DNA of 64,000 nt, from positions 1 to 64,000 of the forward strand of contig JAGTRU010000018.1 in NCBI GenBank assembly GCA_018261905.1. Reading direction: 5' to 3'. Numbering within the stretch: the stretch's first letter is position 1; each line of letters opens with the position of its first letter. The translations under genes were made by a program, and so were the position numbers. Below are positions 30,294 through 38,621 of the stretch, piece after piece. Origin of the DNA: Pseudomonadota bacterium. GTDB lineage: Bacteria; Pseudomonadota; Gammaproteobacteria; Burkholderiales; Rhodocyclaceae. The notes under the pieces are model-generated. The model did not search any database. It was not told where the DNA came from and worked only from the letters and a program-made list of their open reading frames with translations.

Positions 30294-30325
30294 GGCCCGC
30301 CGCCATTTGGCGGGCCGTATTTTTC
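30294..30325 (+). terminator. Terminator-like hairpin after receptor I
   Basis: GGCCCGCC (30294-30301) pairs perfectly with GGCGGGCC (30309-30316) around a 7-base loop, followed by GTATTTTT. It stands between the receptor stop and the next gene, whose GTG is at 30337. It could let only part of the transcription continue, giving more receptor than downstream enzymes, or it could protect the receptor mRNA. Confidence 0.75.
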
Positions 30326-30336
30326 AAGGATCGATT

Positions 30337-31701
30337 GTGAAAATTCCGAACAGGCCTGCTGCGCTGCTACTCCTGCTCATGCTGTGCGGCCCGTTGGGCG
30401 CGGAGCCGACCGAGGCCCAGAAAGCCGAGTGGCGGGCTCGCCGTGAAGCGGCCGGTGGCGAAGCACCGAGCGAGGCGCAACGGGCCGAGTGGCGGGCCCG
30501 GCGCGAAGCCAGGGAAGCCTCGGCAAATGCCGAAGGGGCGAAGCCGGCTGCCTCGGCCCATGAGGGACATGGTCAGGCGGCGCCGGCGGCAGCAAAGAGC
30601 AAGAAGGCGCCAGCGAGCGCCGCATCCGGCATGGCGCATGACCATGCCGGGGCGGCCAACCGGCCTGCTACCGGTGTGGCTGTCGATAAAGCACCCGGCA
30701 AACCCGAAGATGCCGCCCGCGCCAGCGGCCGGCCAGCCGGTATGGGCGGTATGGCCATGCGCGGTGGTGGCGGGGCGGTCTGGTTGTCCGATTCGCCGCC
30801 TGCGCGCGGCGATGGCGCGGCGCGCGGTGGTATGGGGGGCATGGGCGGCATGGCCATGGGCGGCGAGCGCAGCGGGCCGCCGAGCAAGCGCCTGTGGTTG
30901 CGGGCCGGCAACGATCCGCAGAAATCCGGTTTTGCCCGCGAGGATGCCGAGGCCGAAAGCCAAACCCTGCTCGTCCGGCCGCAGGGGGTGCTGGAGGGCG
31001 AAGTGCTGCCGCCGCCGGCCGACGGCAAGAAGAATCTGGCCTTCGAAATGCCGGTGCAGGGCTATTACCGCGTCTATGCGAGCAGCCGCAAGCTGCAGGG
31101 TGAAACGCTCAACGTCAGTGTCGCCAAGGCCGAGATCGCCAATTTCAGCCACGGCGGTGACGAGGAGGAACGCGCCAAGGCATTGGTCGCGCCGCGTATC
31201 CTCGAATCGGCGCCGATCGAGATCGTCCGCGAAAAGGCGGCCGACGAGAAAACCTTCTTCCAGCTCAAGTCTGGCGACGAGCAGGCCTTTGTCGTGCTGC
31301 AAAAGGGCTTGCCCGTGCAGGGGGCGCGCGTGCGGTTTGTCAGTCACGAAGGCTGGAGCAAGGAAGCAGTCAGCGACGAGCAGGGGCGTGTCAGTTTCCA
31401 GATTATTCGCGACTATTTCCCGGCCTGGGACGATTTCAAGAAACGTTTCAAGGCCAGCTACCTGATCATCGCCGAGGCCAATGCAGCCGAGAAGGGCGTC
31501 TTCAAGGACCAGCCCTACAGCACTGTGCGCTATCAGGCGACGCTGGCCGGCAATTACTATCCGTCGCCCGACGATTACCGCTCCTACGCCTGGGGCCTGG
31601 GTATAGGTCTGCTGATCGTGCTGTTCTGCGGCACCGCCGTCTATCTTTATCGTCGGCGCCGGCTCAAGCCCTTCCAGGAGGTGCGTTTCGATGAGCGCTA
31701 A
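30337..31701 (+). CDS. Periplasmic, membrane-anchored protein with His/Met/Gly-rich region (DUF4198-like)
   Basis: A 454-residue protein, GTG start at 30337 with AAGGA upstream. A signal peptide (RPAALLLLLMLCGPLGA) precedes two tandem copies of EAQ(K/R)AEWRARREA. Next is a low-complexity region with His clusters (AHEGHG, MAHDHAG) and Gly/Met runs (GMGGMAM, GGMGGMGGMAMGG), which may bind metal. A beta-sandwich part follows (about 330-410; GLPVQGARVRFVS, SDEQGRVSFQ), similar to DUF4198 domains of Ni/Co uptake proteins. A C-terminal membrane helix (GLGIGLLIVLFCGTAVYLY) and a basic tail anchor it. It overlaps the polyferredoxin gene by 11 bases. The function is inferred only. Confidence 0.72.
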   Translation: MKIPNRPAALLLLLMLCGPLGAEPTEAQKAEWRARREAAGGEAPSEAQRAEWRARREAREASANAEGAKPAASAHEGHGQAAPAAAKSKKAPASAASGMAHDHAGAANRPATGVAVDKAPGKPEDAARASGRPAGMGGMAMRGGGGAVWLSDSPPARGDGAARGGMGGMGGMAMGGERSGPPSKRLWLRAGNDPQKSGFAREDAEAESQTLLVRPQGVLEGEVLPPPADGKKNLAFEMPVQGYYRVYASSRKLQGETLNVSVAKAEIANFSHGGDEEERAKALVAPRILESAPIEIVREKAADEKTFFQLKSGDEQAFVVLQKGLPVQGARVRFVSHEGWSKEAVSDEQGRVSFQIIRDYFPAWDDFKKRFKASYLIIAEANAAEKGVFKDQPYSTVRYQATLAGNYYPSPDDYRSYAWGLGIGLLIVLFCGTAVYLYRRRRLKPFQEVRFDER

Positions 31702-32686
31702 GCCCATGCTGCAGCGCCTGCGCGACGCGGCCAACGAGGTCGATTTCAACCGCTTCCGTTTCTGGTTCCAGCTGGTCGCCTTCGTGCTCTTCGTCTATGG
31801 CGGTTATCTGGCGATTGATCTCGGCAGCAAGTTGCCCTTCTTTTCCTGCGGCTACAACCAGGAAGGGCGGGCCGGGGTCTGTTATCTGCTGCCCTTGCAG
31901 CACCAGTTGGGGCGCAACTGGGCGGTGCTGTTCAGCATCGCCAGCCTGTCCATCCTGACCGGCTTTCTCGGTTTCGCCCTGTGGTTCATCGTCCTCAACA
32001 AGGGCTGGTGCGGCTTCGTCTGCCCGCTCGGCACCTTGCAGGACTGGATCAGCGCCTTGCGCCGCCGGCTGGGGATTCGTTTCTCGAACTACACGCACGG
32101 CCAGTTCGCCCAGCTCACCAAGATCAAGTTCGTCCTGCTGGCCTTGCTCATCCTGATTCCGCTGGGTGTCGGCGGCGGTTTCTTCTCGCACGACATGAGC
32201 CCGCCGTTCTGCCTGATCTGCCCGGCGCGCATGATCCTGCCGATCTTCACGGGCGACCTGTCGCAATTCACCATCGACTTCTCCAGCAAGACGGCCGTCG
32301 TCATGACCGCGCTGGGCATTTCGGTGACGGCGCTGTTCCTGGTCGGCAGTTTCGTCAAGAAACGCTTCTTCTGCTTCTTCTGCCCGATGAGCGCTCTGCA
32401 TTACCTGATTTCCAAGCCGGCCCTGCTCAAGCTCAAGAAGGACGGCAGCAAATGCACCCGCTGCGGCGACTGCTACGCCGTCTGCGACATGGAAATCAAG
32501 GAAATCGCCGACGACGTGACGACCACCAACATCATGACCGACGACTGCACGCTGTGCCTCAAGTGCGTCGCCAGTTGCCCGGAAACCGGGGCGCTCAAGG
32601 CGACTTTCGCCGGCATCCCGATTTTTGTCTCCACCGAAGCCGGTTTCATCAAGCGCATGAACAAGGGTTGCCAGCATGGAAAATGA
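31691..32686 (+). CDS. Membrane polyferredoxin, NapH/NosR/CcoG-like
   Basis: A 331-residue inner-membrane iron-sulphur protein with about five membrane helices. It shows three C-X2/3-CP motifs (C107/C111, C174/C177, C228/C231) and two C-terminal [4Fe-4S] ferredoxin motifs (C255-C258-C261-C265 and C286-C289-C292-C296). NapH/NosR-type proteins pass electrons between quinol or flavin donors and other partners across the membrane. Overlaps of 11 bases with both the preceding gene and the double-cubane-type gene after it suggest it supplies low-potential electrons to that enzyme. It has no FMN-binding domain, so it is not NosR itself. Confidence 0.88.
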   Translation: MSAKPMLQRLRDAANEVDFNRFRFWFQLVAFVLFVYGGYLAIDLGSKLPFFSCGYNQEGRAGVCYLLPLQHQLGRNWAVLFSIASLSILTGFLGFALWFIVLNKGWCGFVCPLGTLQDWISALRRRLGIRFSNYTHGQFAQLTKIKFVLLALLILIPLGVGGGFFSHDMSPPFCLICPARMILPIFTGDLSQFTIDFSSKTAVVMTALGISVTALFLVGSFVKKRFFCFFCPMSALHYLISKPALLKLKKDGSKCTRCGDCYAVCDMEIKEIADDVTTTNIMTDDCTLCLKCVASCPETGALKATFAGIPIFVSTEAGFIKRMNKGCQHGK

Positions 32687-33965
32687 AATTCACCAGGTCA
32701 TTCCGATTCAGCCGGCGCCGTACAGCCGCTCCCGCCAGGCCGGCGAGGCGCAGACGGTGCTCGACCACATCGTCGACGACTTCCAGGAAAATCCGGCGGC
32801 GATGCAGTATTTCTACGACCTGTTCCGTGGCGTTTACTGCCATGGCGACGAGATTCCGCACAGCGGCAAACTGGTCGGCACCACCTGTATCCAGGCGCCG
32901 GAAGAGCTGATTTACGCTTTCGGCGCGACGCCGGTACGCCTGTGCAACGGCTCCTACCACTACGACCAGCGCGGTGCCGACTTCATGCCGGCCAAGTCCT
33001 GCTCGCTGGTCAAGGCGACGCTCGGCATGTTGAGTTCGGAAAACGTCATTCCCAAGATCGGCAAGCCCGACCTCGTGGTCAATCCGAGCACCTGCGACCA
33101 GAAGAAGAAATCGAGCGCGATGATTGAGGGCATGGGCTATTCGGTCTATGACCTGGAATTCCCCAACGTCAAGGAAAGCGAAGCCTCGCGCGTGTATTGG
33201 CGGCGGTCGGTGCGCGAATTCGCCGAGCAGTTGCGCAAGCTGACCGGCCAGCGCCTGACGCGCGCCAAGCTGAAGGCGGCGATGGCGATGACCGGACGCG
33301 CCCAGGCGGCCTTCCGCACCTTGCACAATTTCCGCCGCCAGACGCCGTCGCTGATCCTCGGCAAGGACGCCTTCCTGGTCACCAATGCCTATTTCTTCGA
33401 TGACATCGAACGCTGGACGGCGGCCGTCGAAAAGCTCAATGCCGAGCTGGCCGAGCGCCAGGCGGCCGGCTTCCGGGCCGTGCAGAGCAAGGCGCCGCGT
33501 GTCGTGTTCACGGGGTCGCCGCCGATCTTCCCCAATCTCAAGCTGCCGCTGCTCATTGAGGAGGCCGGTGGGGTGGTGGTGGCCGACGAAACCTGTTCGG
33601 CCAACCGCATGCTCTACGACATGACGGCGGTGGACGAATGGCTGGTCGGCGACATGGTGGACAGCCTCGCCGACAAATACCTGAAGCCCTGCACCTGCCC
33701 GATTTTCACGCGCAACGACGACCGCAAGCGCCGCCTGCTCGACCTGGTCGACCAGTTCCAGGCCGACGGCGTGATCTACCAGGCGTTTTCGGGCTGCCAG
33801 GTGTACGAAATGGAATACCGCAGCGTTGCCGAGGAATTCAACAAGGCCGGCATTCCTCTGCTCTACATCGAAACCGACTACAGCCCGGACGACCAGGGGC
33901 AGCTGTCGACCCGTATCGAAGCCTTTCTCGAATCACTGAAAAACCGGAAGAAGCGTCACGCATGA
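32676..33965 (+). CDS. 2-hydroxyacyl-CoA dehydratase / double-cubane cluster protein family
   Basis: A 429-residue cytosolic protein of the HgdB/BcrB superfamily. Conserved parts are GTTCIQAPEELIYAFGATPVRLCNGSYH-like sequence near 69-95, AKSCSLVK (C109), PSTCDQKKK (C140), ADETCSANR (C307), KPCTCPIF (C339, C341) and YQAFSGCQVYEME (C374). Nine cysteines in all (also C55, C71, C90) could ligate more than one [4Fe-4S] unit. A single large subunit paired with one activase, without HgdA/C-type partners or CoA-pathway genes nearby, fits the YjiM/double-cubane protein group better than a dehydratase. Those enzymes reduce small molecules at very low potential. The substrate here is unknown. Confidence 0.85.
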   Translation: MENEIHQVIPIQPAPYSRSRQAGEAQTVLDHIVDDFQENPAAMQYFYDLFRGVYCHGDEIPHSGKLVGTTCIQAPEELIYAFGATPVRLCNGSYHYDQRGADFMPAKSCSLVKATLGMLSSENVIPKIGKPDLVVNPSTCDQKKKSSAMIEGMGYSVYDLEFPNVKESEASRVYWRRSVREFAEQLRKLTGQRLTRAKLKAAMAMTGRAQAAFRTLHNFRRQTPSLILGKDAFLVTNAYFFDDIERWTAAVEKLNAELAERQAAGFRAVQSKAPRVVFTGSPPIFPNLKLPLLIEEAGGVVVADETCSANRMLYDMTAVDEWLVGDMVDSLADKYLKPCTCPIFTRNDDRKRRLLDLVDQFQADGVIYQAFSGCQVYEMEYRSVAEEFNKAGIPLLYIETDYSPDDQGQLSTRIEAFLESLKNRKKRHA

Positions 33966-34768
33966 ATTATTTTGCTGGAATCGATGTCGGCTCCACCGCC
34001 ATCAAGGTTGCCCTGGTCGACGAACAGGGCACGCTGGCCGGGGTCCATGTCACGGCCTCGGGCAGCCTGTTTCACAAGAACTCGACGGAGGCGCTCAATA
34101 CGCTGCTCGCCAAGCTCGGCCTGCAACGCGCCGAGGTCCGTTACCTGATCGCCACGGGCTACGGCCGCAAGCTGTTCAAGGAGGCCGACGACTCGATCAG
34201 CGAAATCACCGCCAATGCGGCCGGCGCCTTCGAAACCGGCAAGGCTTATGGTGGCGTGCGGACCATCATCAACATCGGCGGCCAGGATTCGAAGGCCATC
34301 CGCATCGACCCGACCGGCAATGTCGAAAACTTTGCCATGAACGACAAGTGCGCCGCCGGTACCGGCCGGTTCCTCGATGTCGCGGCGCGCAACCTCGAAC
34401 TCGACCTGGAAGAGCTGGGCGACTACCACTTCCGGGGTGACAAGGCGCCGCTCAACATCAACAGCACCTGCACGGTCTTTGCCGAATCGGAAATCATCGG
34501 CCTGCTGGCCAACGGTCACGGCAAGTCGGAAATCATCGCCGGCATTCACTACTCGATTGCCTCGCGCACGGTGCGTCTGGCCAAGCGCGTCGGCGTCGAG
34601 GATCGCGTCTATTTCGACGGTGGCCCGGCCCTCAACAAGGGCCTGGTCGCCGCCATCCAGGACGAACTGGGGCGCGAACTGCTGGTCCCGGAATACCCGC
34701 AGACGACGACGGCCTTCGGTGCCGCCATCCTGGCGCGTAACGACTGGCTGGAAGAGAACGCCGGATGA
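33962..34768 (+). CDS. Activating ATPase (HgdC/BadG/YjiL-type activase)
   Basis: A 268-residue ASKHA-fold ATPase. It shows FAGIDVGSTAIKVALVD (phosphate 1), INIGGQDSKAIRI (phosphate 2), and FDGGPALNKGLV (adenosine motif). C130 (NDKCAAGTG) and C170 (NSTCTVFAESE) are the ligands of the single [4Fe-4S] cluster shared at the homodimer interface. ATP hydrolysis drives low-potential electron injection into the partner protein. It starts by ATGA overlap with the partner gene, the usual pairing. One gene of each kind argues for a one-to-one system. Confidence 0.93.
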   Translation: MNYFAGIDVGSTAIKVALVDEQGTLAGVHVTASGSLFHKNSTEALNTLLAKLGLQRAEVRYLIATGYGRKLFKEADDSISEITANAAGAFETGKAYGGVRTIINIGGQDSKAIRIDPTGNVENFAMNDKCAAGTGRFLDVAARNLELDLEELGDYHFRGDKAPLNINSTCTVFAESEIIGLLANGHGKSEIIAGIHYSIASRTVRLAKRVGVEDRVYFDGGPALNKGLVAAIQDELGRELLVPEYPQTTTAFGAAILARNDWLEENAG

Positions 34769-35463
34769 TGGATGCGGAAACCATCGTCGGCCTGCCCATG
34801 GCTTTCGCGCTCGGGCTGGTCTACGGCTTGGGGCCGTGTCTGGTCAGCTGCCTGCCTTACCTCGGGCCGGTCTTCCTGGCCCGCGATTTCAGTTGGCGGC
34901 GCTCGTGGCGCGTGGTGTTGCCGCTGTCGCTCGGGCGCCTCGCCGGCTATGCCGCGTTCGGCGGGCTGGCCGGCTGGGTCGGGCATTACGCCAAGGAGGG
35001 CATGGCTGTCTCGTCCTCGCTACATTTGCTGATCGGCGCGGCGGCGCTGATGGTGGGCGTTTCACTGCTGCGTCGGGGCCGCCCGGCCTGCGCCATGGTA
35101 GCCGCCGGGCCGGCGGGCGAGGCGGTGCCGCTGCGCCGTTTCGACGTCGGCCAGCAAGCGCGGACCTTGCTGCCGGGCGGGCTGTTCCTGATGGGCGTCG
35201 GCATGGCGCTGACGCCTTGCGGGCCTCTCGGGGTCGTCCTCTTTTCCGCCGCCGCTTCCGGCGGCGCGGCCAGTGGCTTGTTGCTGGCCGGCGCTTTCGG
35301 CCTCGGTGCGATTGTTGTGCCCTCGCTGGTCTATGGCCTGGGCGTTGCCTATTTCGGTCGGCGCCTGCGCGAGCAGCTCGGCCCCTGGTTGCCGCGCATC
35401 GAGTGGTTGAGCGCCGGCCTGCTAATCCTGGTTGGCCTGCGCCAACTAACTTTCCTCTTCTGA
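34765..35463 (+). CDS. SafE/DsbD-like integral membrane protein
   Basis: A 232-residue protein with about six membrane helices. Two cysteine motifs in membrane segments (GPCLVSCLPY, C25 and C29; and TPCGPLG) recall DsbD/CcdA thiol transporters and the TauE/SafE-UreH group found next to metal and cytochrome-assembly genes. It overlaps the activase gene by ATGA and ends 11 bases before receptor II. It may carry reducing equivalents or a small ion across the membrane. Family membership is likely; the exact role is not determined. Confidence 0.75.
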   Translation: MMDAETIVGLPMAFALGLVYGLGPCLVSCLPYLGPVFLARDFSWRRSWRVVLPLSLGRLAGYAAFGGLAGWVGHYAKEGMAVSSSLHLLIGAAALMVGVSLLRRGRPACAMVAAGPAGEAVPLRRFDVGQQARTLLPGGLFLMGVGMALTPCGPLGVVLFSAAASGGAASGLLLAGAFGLGAIVVPSLVYGLGVAYFGRRLREQLGPWLPRIEWLSAGLLILVGLRQLTFLF

Positions 35464-35474
35464 CGGCGAACGCC

Positions 35475-37553
35475 ATGAAACGACAGCATTACCTTCCCCT
35501 GATCCTTTCCCTGAGCGCCGCCTGGGGTGCGCATGCCGAAGAAAAAGTCCTCGCCGAAGTGCAGGTCACGGCGAGCGGTGGCGAGGTCACCGAGCGCCGT
35601 GAAGCAGCGACGCAAAAAGTCATCATCGGCAGCAAGGACATCGAGAACATGGGGGCGCTGACGGTCAGCGACGTGATGAGCAAACTGCCCGGCGTCGATG
35701 CCGGCGCACCGGGCGCCGATGGCTCGATGGCGATGAAGGCGCGCGGCATGACGCGCGATTCGGTGCAGATGTACATCGACGGCGAGCGCGTGGCCGGCAA
35801 TGCGCGCATGGCGCAGGCCATGGTCGGCCGCCTGCCGTCTACCGAACTGGAACGGGTCGAGATCATCCGCGGTGCCTCGGCCGAATTCGGCGGCAGTGCG
35901 CCGCTCACCGTGAATCTGGTCTTCAAGAAGGCGCGCTCGAAGGAATCGACGGCGCTCAAGGCGGCCATCGGCCTGCGCAACGACGAACCCAACACCCAGT
36001 TCAGCTTCACGAAAGGGGGCGGCGACAACGGCTTTTCCTGGATGCTGCCGCTCACTATCAATCATCACGACATGCCGTCCGGGCGGGAAGTGGAACGCCG
36101 CGACGGCACCGGCACCAATCAGGTTGACAAGGAAAGTGGCCGGACCAGGATCAACGAATTCGTCTTCTCGCCGCGCCTCTCCTGGAAGTCGGGTAGCGAC
36201 AGCCTGACCGTGGCGCCCAGCCTGTTCCGCGCCTACGGCCATCTGATCAATGACATGACGCGCCGCGACCTGGCCGCGCCGGCCAATGGCGGGGCGCGCC
36301 ACGACGACGAAACGAACCGCACGGCCTTCAATCGCTTGCGCGTCGATGGCGAGATCCTGCGCGACGGCACCAAGTATTCCGGCCGCCTGGCCTGGTCCGA
36401 TGGCGAGCGCAAGGCTGACATGAAGCGCGATTTTCAGGGTTTCGGTGGTCTGCCGACGCGCAGTGTCGAAGAACGCAAGCGTACCGAATCCGACCTCAAC
36501 GCCAGCCTGCGCGCCGACCGGCCCTTCGGCCAGCATCTGCTGGCGATGGCGGTCGAGGAAGCCGAGCATCAGCGCGACGACAGCCTGCACGGCACGACTG
36601 GCAACGAATCGCACAGCGGCTGGGACCGCCAATGGACGGCCTGGGTGCAGGACGAATGGAGCCCGAATACAGCAACCACCGTGACCGGTGGCCTGCGCGG
36701 CGAATCCATCCGCTACTCAGCCGACGGCCAGGGCCGGCAATACAACGAACTGCTGCCCTCCCTGGCACTGCGCTGGGAACCGGTCCAGCGCTGGGTTTTC
36801 CGCACTTCGCTGGGGGCCGGCATCAAGGCCCCGAAGCTGGAAGAGCTGCTCAATCAGCCGGTCTTCAGCGTCAGCAGCAATACGCCGCTGGAACCCGACC
36901 GGCGCGGCAACCCGAATCTCAAGGCCGAGCGCAGCGTCAATTTCGAGGCGGTGCTGGAGCACTATCTGCCCGGCGAGGCTGGCGTCATCGGACTCAATGT
37001 CTATGCCCGACAAACCGAGGATTTCATTGAGCGGCGTACGCAGCAGGAAGGTGCCCGCTGGGTCGAGCGCCCGTGGAACGAAGGCACGGCGCGCCACTGG
37101 GGCGTCGAACTCGACGGCAAATTGCGCGCCGACAGCCTGGGCTGGCGTGGTGCCACCTTCCGGGCGCATCTGACGGTGCCGCGCAGCGAGGTTGACGATC
37201 AACGCCTGGGCATCACCCGCTCAGCCCGCGAAACGCCGCGCTACCAGCTCAGCGCCGGCTACGACCAGACCCTGGGCGAACTGAGTTTCGGCACCTCGGT
37301 GCAGTACTTCAGCCGCGTCGTCACCGAAATCGCCAGCGAGCAGCGCTCGGTGACGCGCGACCGGACCATGCTCGACGCCTATGTGGTGCAGCGCCTGAGC
37401 CCGAAATTCAACCTGCGCCTGTCGCTGCAGAACCTGCTGCAAACTCGGACCCGCCAGCAGCAGGAGGCCTCTTTCGCCGGCTCCAACTGGGCGCTGAACA
37501 GCACCGGTCTCGGCGTGCGGACGGTGATGCTGGCCCTTGAAGGCAAGTGGTAG
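35475..37553 (+). CDS. TonB-dependent outer-membrane receptor II
   Basis: A 692-residue receptor, shorter than receptor I and only distantly similar. Signal peptide (YLPLILSLSAAWGAHA), a TonB-box-like segment (LAEVQVTAS), a plug domain (about 35-145; TVSDVMSKLPGVDAG, LERVEIIRGASAEFGGSAP), then a barrel ending in MLALEGKW. The start ATG at 35475 is inside a much longer open frame and is set by the signal peptide. It is the last gene of the overlapping cluster, which suggests two different ligands, or a ligand and its modified form, for one pathway. Confidence 0.9.
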   Translation: MKRQHYLPLILSLSAAWGAHAEEKVLAEVQVTASGGEVTERREAATQKVIIGSKDIENMGALTVSDVMSKLPGVDAGAPGADGSMAMKARGMTRDSVQMYIDGERVAGNARMAQAMVGRLPSTELERVEIIRGASAEFGGSAPLTVNLVFKKARSKESTALKAAIGLRNDEPNTQFSFTKGGGDNGFSWMLPLTINHHDMPSGREVERRDGTGTNQVDKESGRTRINEFVFSPRLSWKSGSDSLTVAPSLFRAYGHLINDMTRRDLAAPANGGARHDDETNRTAFNRLRVDGEILRDGTKYSGRLAWSDGERKADMKRDFQGFGGLPTRSVEERKRTESDLNASLRADRPFGQHLLAMAVEEAEHQRDDSLHGTTGNESHSGWDRQWTAWVQDEWSPNTATTVTGGLRGESIRYSADGQGRQYNELLPSLALRWEPVQRWVFRTSLGAGIKAPKLEELLNQPVFSVSSNTPLEPDRRGNPNLKAERSVNFEAVLEHYLPGEAGVIGLNVYARQTEDFIERRTQQEGARWVERPWNEGTARHWGVELDGKLRADSLGWRGATFRAHLTVPRSEVDDQRLGITRSARETPRYQLSAGYDQTLGELSFGTSVQYFSRVVTEIASEQRSVTRDRTMLDAYVVQRLSPKFNLRLSLQNLLQTRTRQQQEASFAGSNWALNSTGLGVRTVMLALEGKW

Positions 37554-37636
37554 CCGGCTCGGGCGCGCAGTACCGCATGGCCCCGGCCGCGAATTGCGGC
37601 GGCGATTAAAGGGGGCCTGACGAGTGGGGCATTTCT

Positions 37637-37668
37637 CCCCCCGGGAAAGGGGGGGACCGGGATTTTTT
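37637..37668 (+). terminator. Terminator-like hairpin after receptor II
   Basis: A run of six Cs (37637-37642) faces a run of seven Gs (37649-37655) around GGGAAA, followed by ACCGGGA and six Ts (37663-37668). It probably closes the TonB/double-cubane cluster. The rest of the 288-base gap before the next gene shows no other feature I can support. Confidence 0.55.
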
Positions 37669-37841
37669 GCCAAACCATCTTGGCCGAGAAGCCGGGCTGT
37701 GGTCGTGGGCGCGACCTAAGGCATTGAATATTAATGGCAGGTGTTGGCTGTCGAAGGGGTGGCGAATGCCCGGTCAGCATAGTGCGGTCCGGGCACATTC
37801 GATGCTTTGGTGATAGCGGGTAGCCGCGGACACCACCAACC

Positions 37842-38261
37842 ATGCGAAAGAAATGCAAGAGAGTCATCCGGCCCATTGCCCGGCCGCTGACGCCTAAAGA
37901 AAAGGTCGATTTTCTGATCGGGCCGCGCCTGCATTTGCAGATGCTGCTCGGCCAGCAGTACGCCCTGCATTACACCTGCTCAGTGGCCGGTTTTTTTGAT
38001 TTTTCGGAGGTCTTGGCCTTACTGCTCCGGCGTCCTGATTTACAGCCCCATTTCGCGGCGGCGCAGGAGATCGTCCTGCAACTGATTGCCCAGGAGCGGC
38101 CGCCGCTGGCGAGCGAAGGCGTTGTGTTGCGCGAAATTTTCAACCTTGCCGACCGCTTCATCGCCATGCAGGACACGCTGACCATGGCGCGTGCCATGCG
38201 CTATGCAAACCGCAAGCTGGACGAAGGAGTCGGCGCGCCGCGTACTTGCGCCTGCCTCTGA
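37842..38261 (+). CDS. Conserved-looking hypothetical protein
   Basis: A 139-residue soluble protein with a basic N-terminus (MRKKCKRVIRPIARPLTPKEK) and a largely helical body (PRLHLQMLLGQQYALHYTC, QEIVLQLIAQERPPLA). It ends RTCACL. There is no signal peptide or membrane helix. GC at third codon positions fits the neighbours, so it is probably real. It stands alone between receptor II and the opposite-strand small gene. I do not recognise its family. Confidence 0.6.
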   Translation: MRKKCKRVIRPIARPLTPKEKVDFLIGPRLHLQMLLGQQYALHYTCSVAGFFDFSEVLALLLRRPDLQPHFAAAQEIVLQLIAQERPPLASEGVVLREIFNLADRFIAMQDTLTMARAMRYANRKLDEGVGAPRTCACL

Positions 38262-38294
38262 AGCGCTAGCCAAGGTCGGGCCGCCGGCCGGCGA

Positions 38295-38462
38295 TCAAAG
38301 GCCGCCGGATTGAACTTTGGCCTGGGCCTGGGCCAAGGTTTGCCAGGCTTCTCCGGCGGTATTCGAGGGGCGCGTCCGGGTCAGGAGGCTGGCTGTCTGC
38401 TGGGGTTGCTGCTGGGTCTGGTGGCGCTGCTGCTGCCGCCGGTCGATGGTTGGGGTTTGCAT
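38295..38462 (-). CDS. Small glutamine-rich protein (55 residues)
   Basis: ATG at 38462 on the minus strand follows TGGAGACAAAG, a good ribosome-binding site. The product starts MQTPTIDRRQQQRHQTQQQ and ends EAWQTLAQAQAKVQSGGL, an amphipathic helix. Third codon positions are nearly all G or C, unlike the overlapping longer frames in the same stretch. It lies 159 bases downstream of putA on the same strand. No family is recognised; the coding signal and ribosome-binding site are the evidence. Confidence 0.5.
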   Translation of the reverse strand: MQTPTIDRRQQQRHQTQQQPQQTASLLTRTRPSNTAGEAWQTLAQAQAKVQSGGL

Positions 38463-38621
38463 CTTTGTCTCCAGTCATTTGTGGTCTGTTGCCGCCCCCA
38501 AAATATTGCCGACGCCCGGGGGGACTGAAAGATCATCATAGGTCCCGGCCCGCCGCTTTGATAGTGTCGGTTTGTAACGACGGTCGCTCGTCTGATCGCG
38601 CCGCGCGGCGTCGCGGCCAAT

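Noticed and set aside
32676-34768. Benzoyl-CoA reductase or 2-hydroxyglutaryl-CoA dehydratase operon
   Set aside because: Those need two (or four) different subunits and CoA-ligase or beta-oxidation genes. Only one large subunit and one activase are present, next to TonB genes.
34377-35474. N-terminal extension of receptor II (a 1058-codon frame)
   Set aside because: The extra 366 codons overlap the activase and SafE-like genes. The signal peptide at 35475 marks the real start.
38266-38478. 70-codon frame in the same stretch as the 55-codon gene
   Set aside because: It has a poor ribosome-binding site, A-ending codons and an unlikely Ala/Pro-rich sequence; the 55-codon frame fits better.
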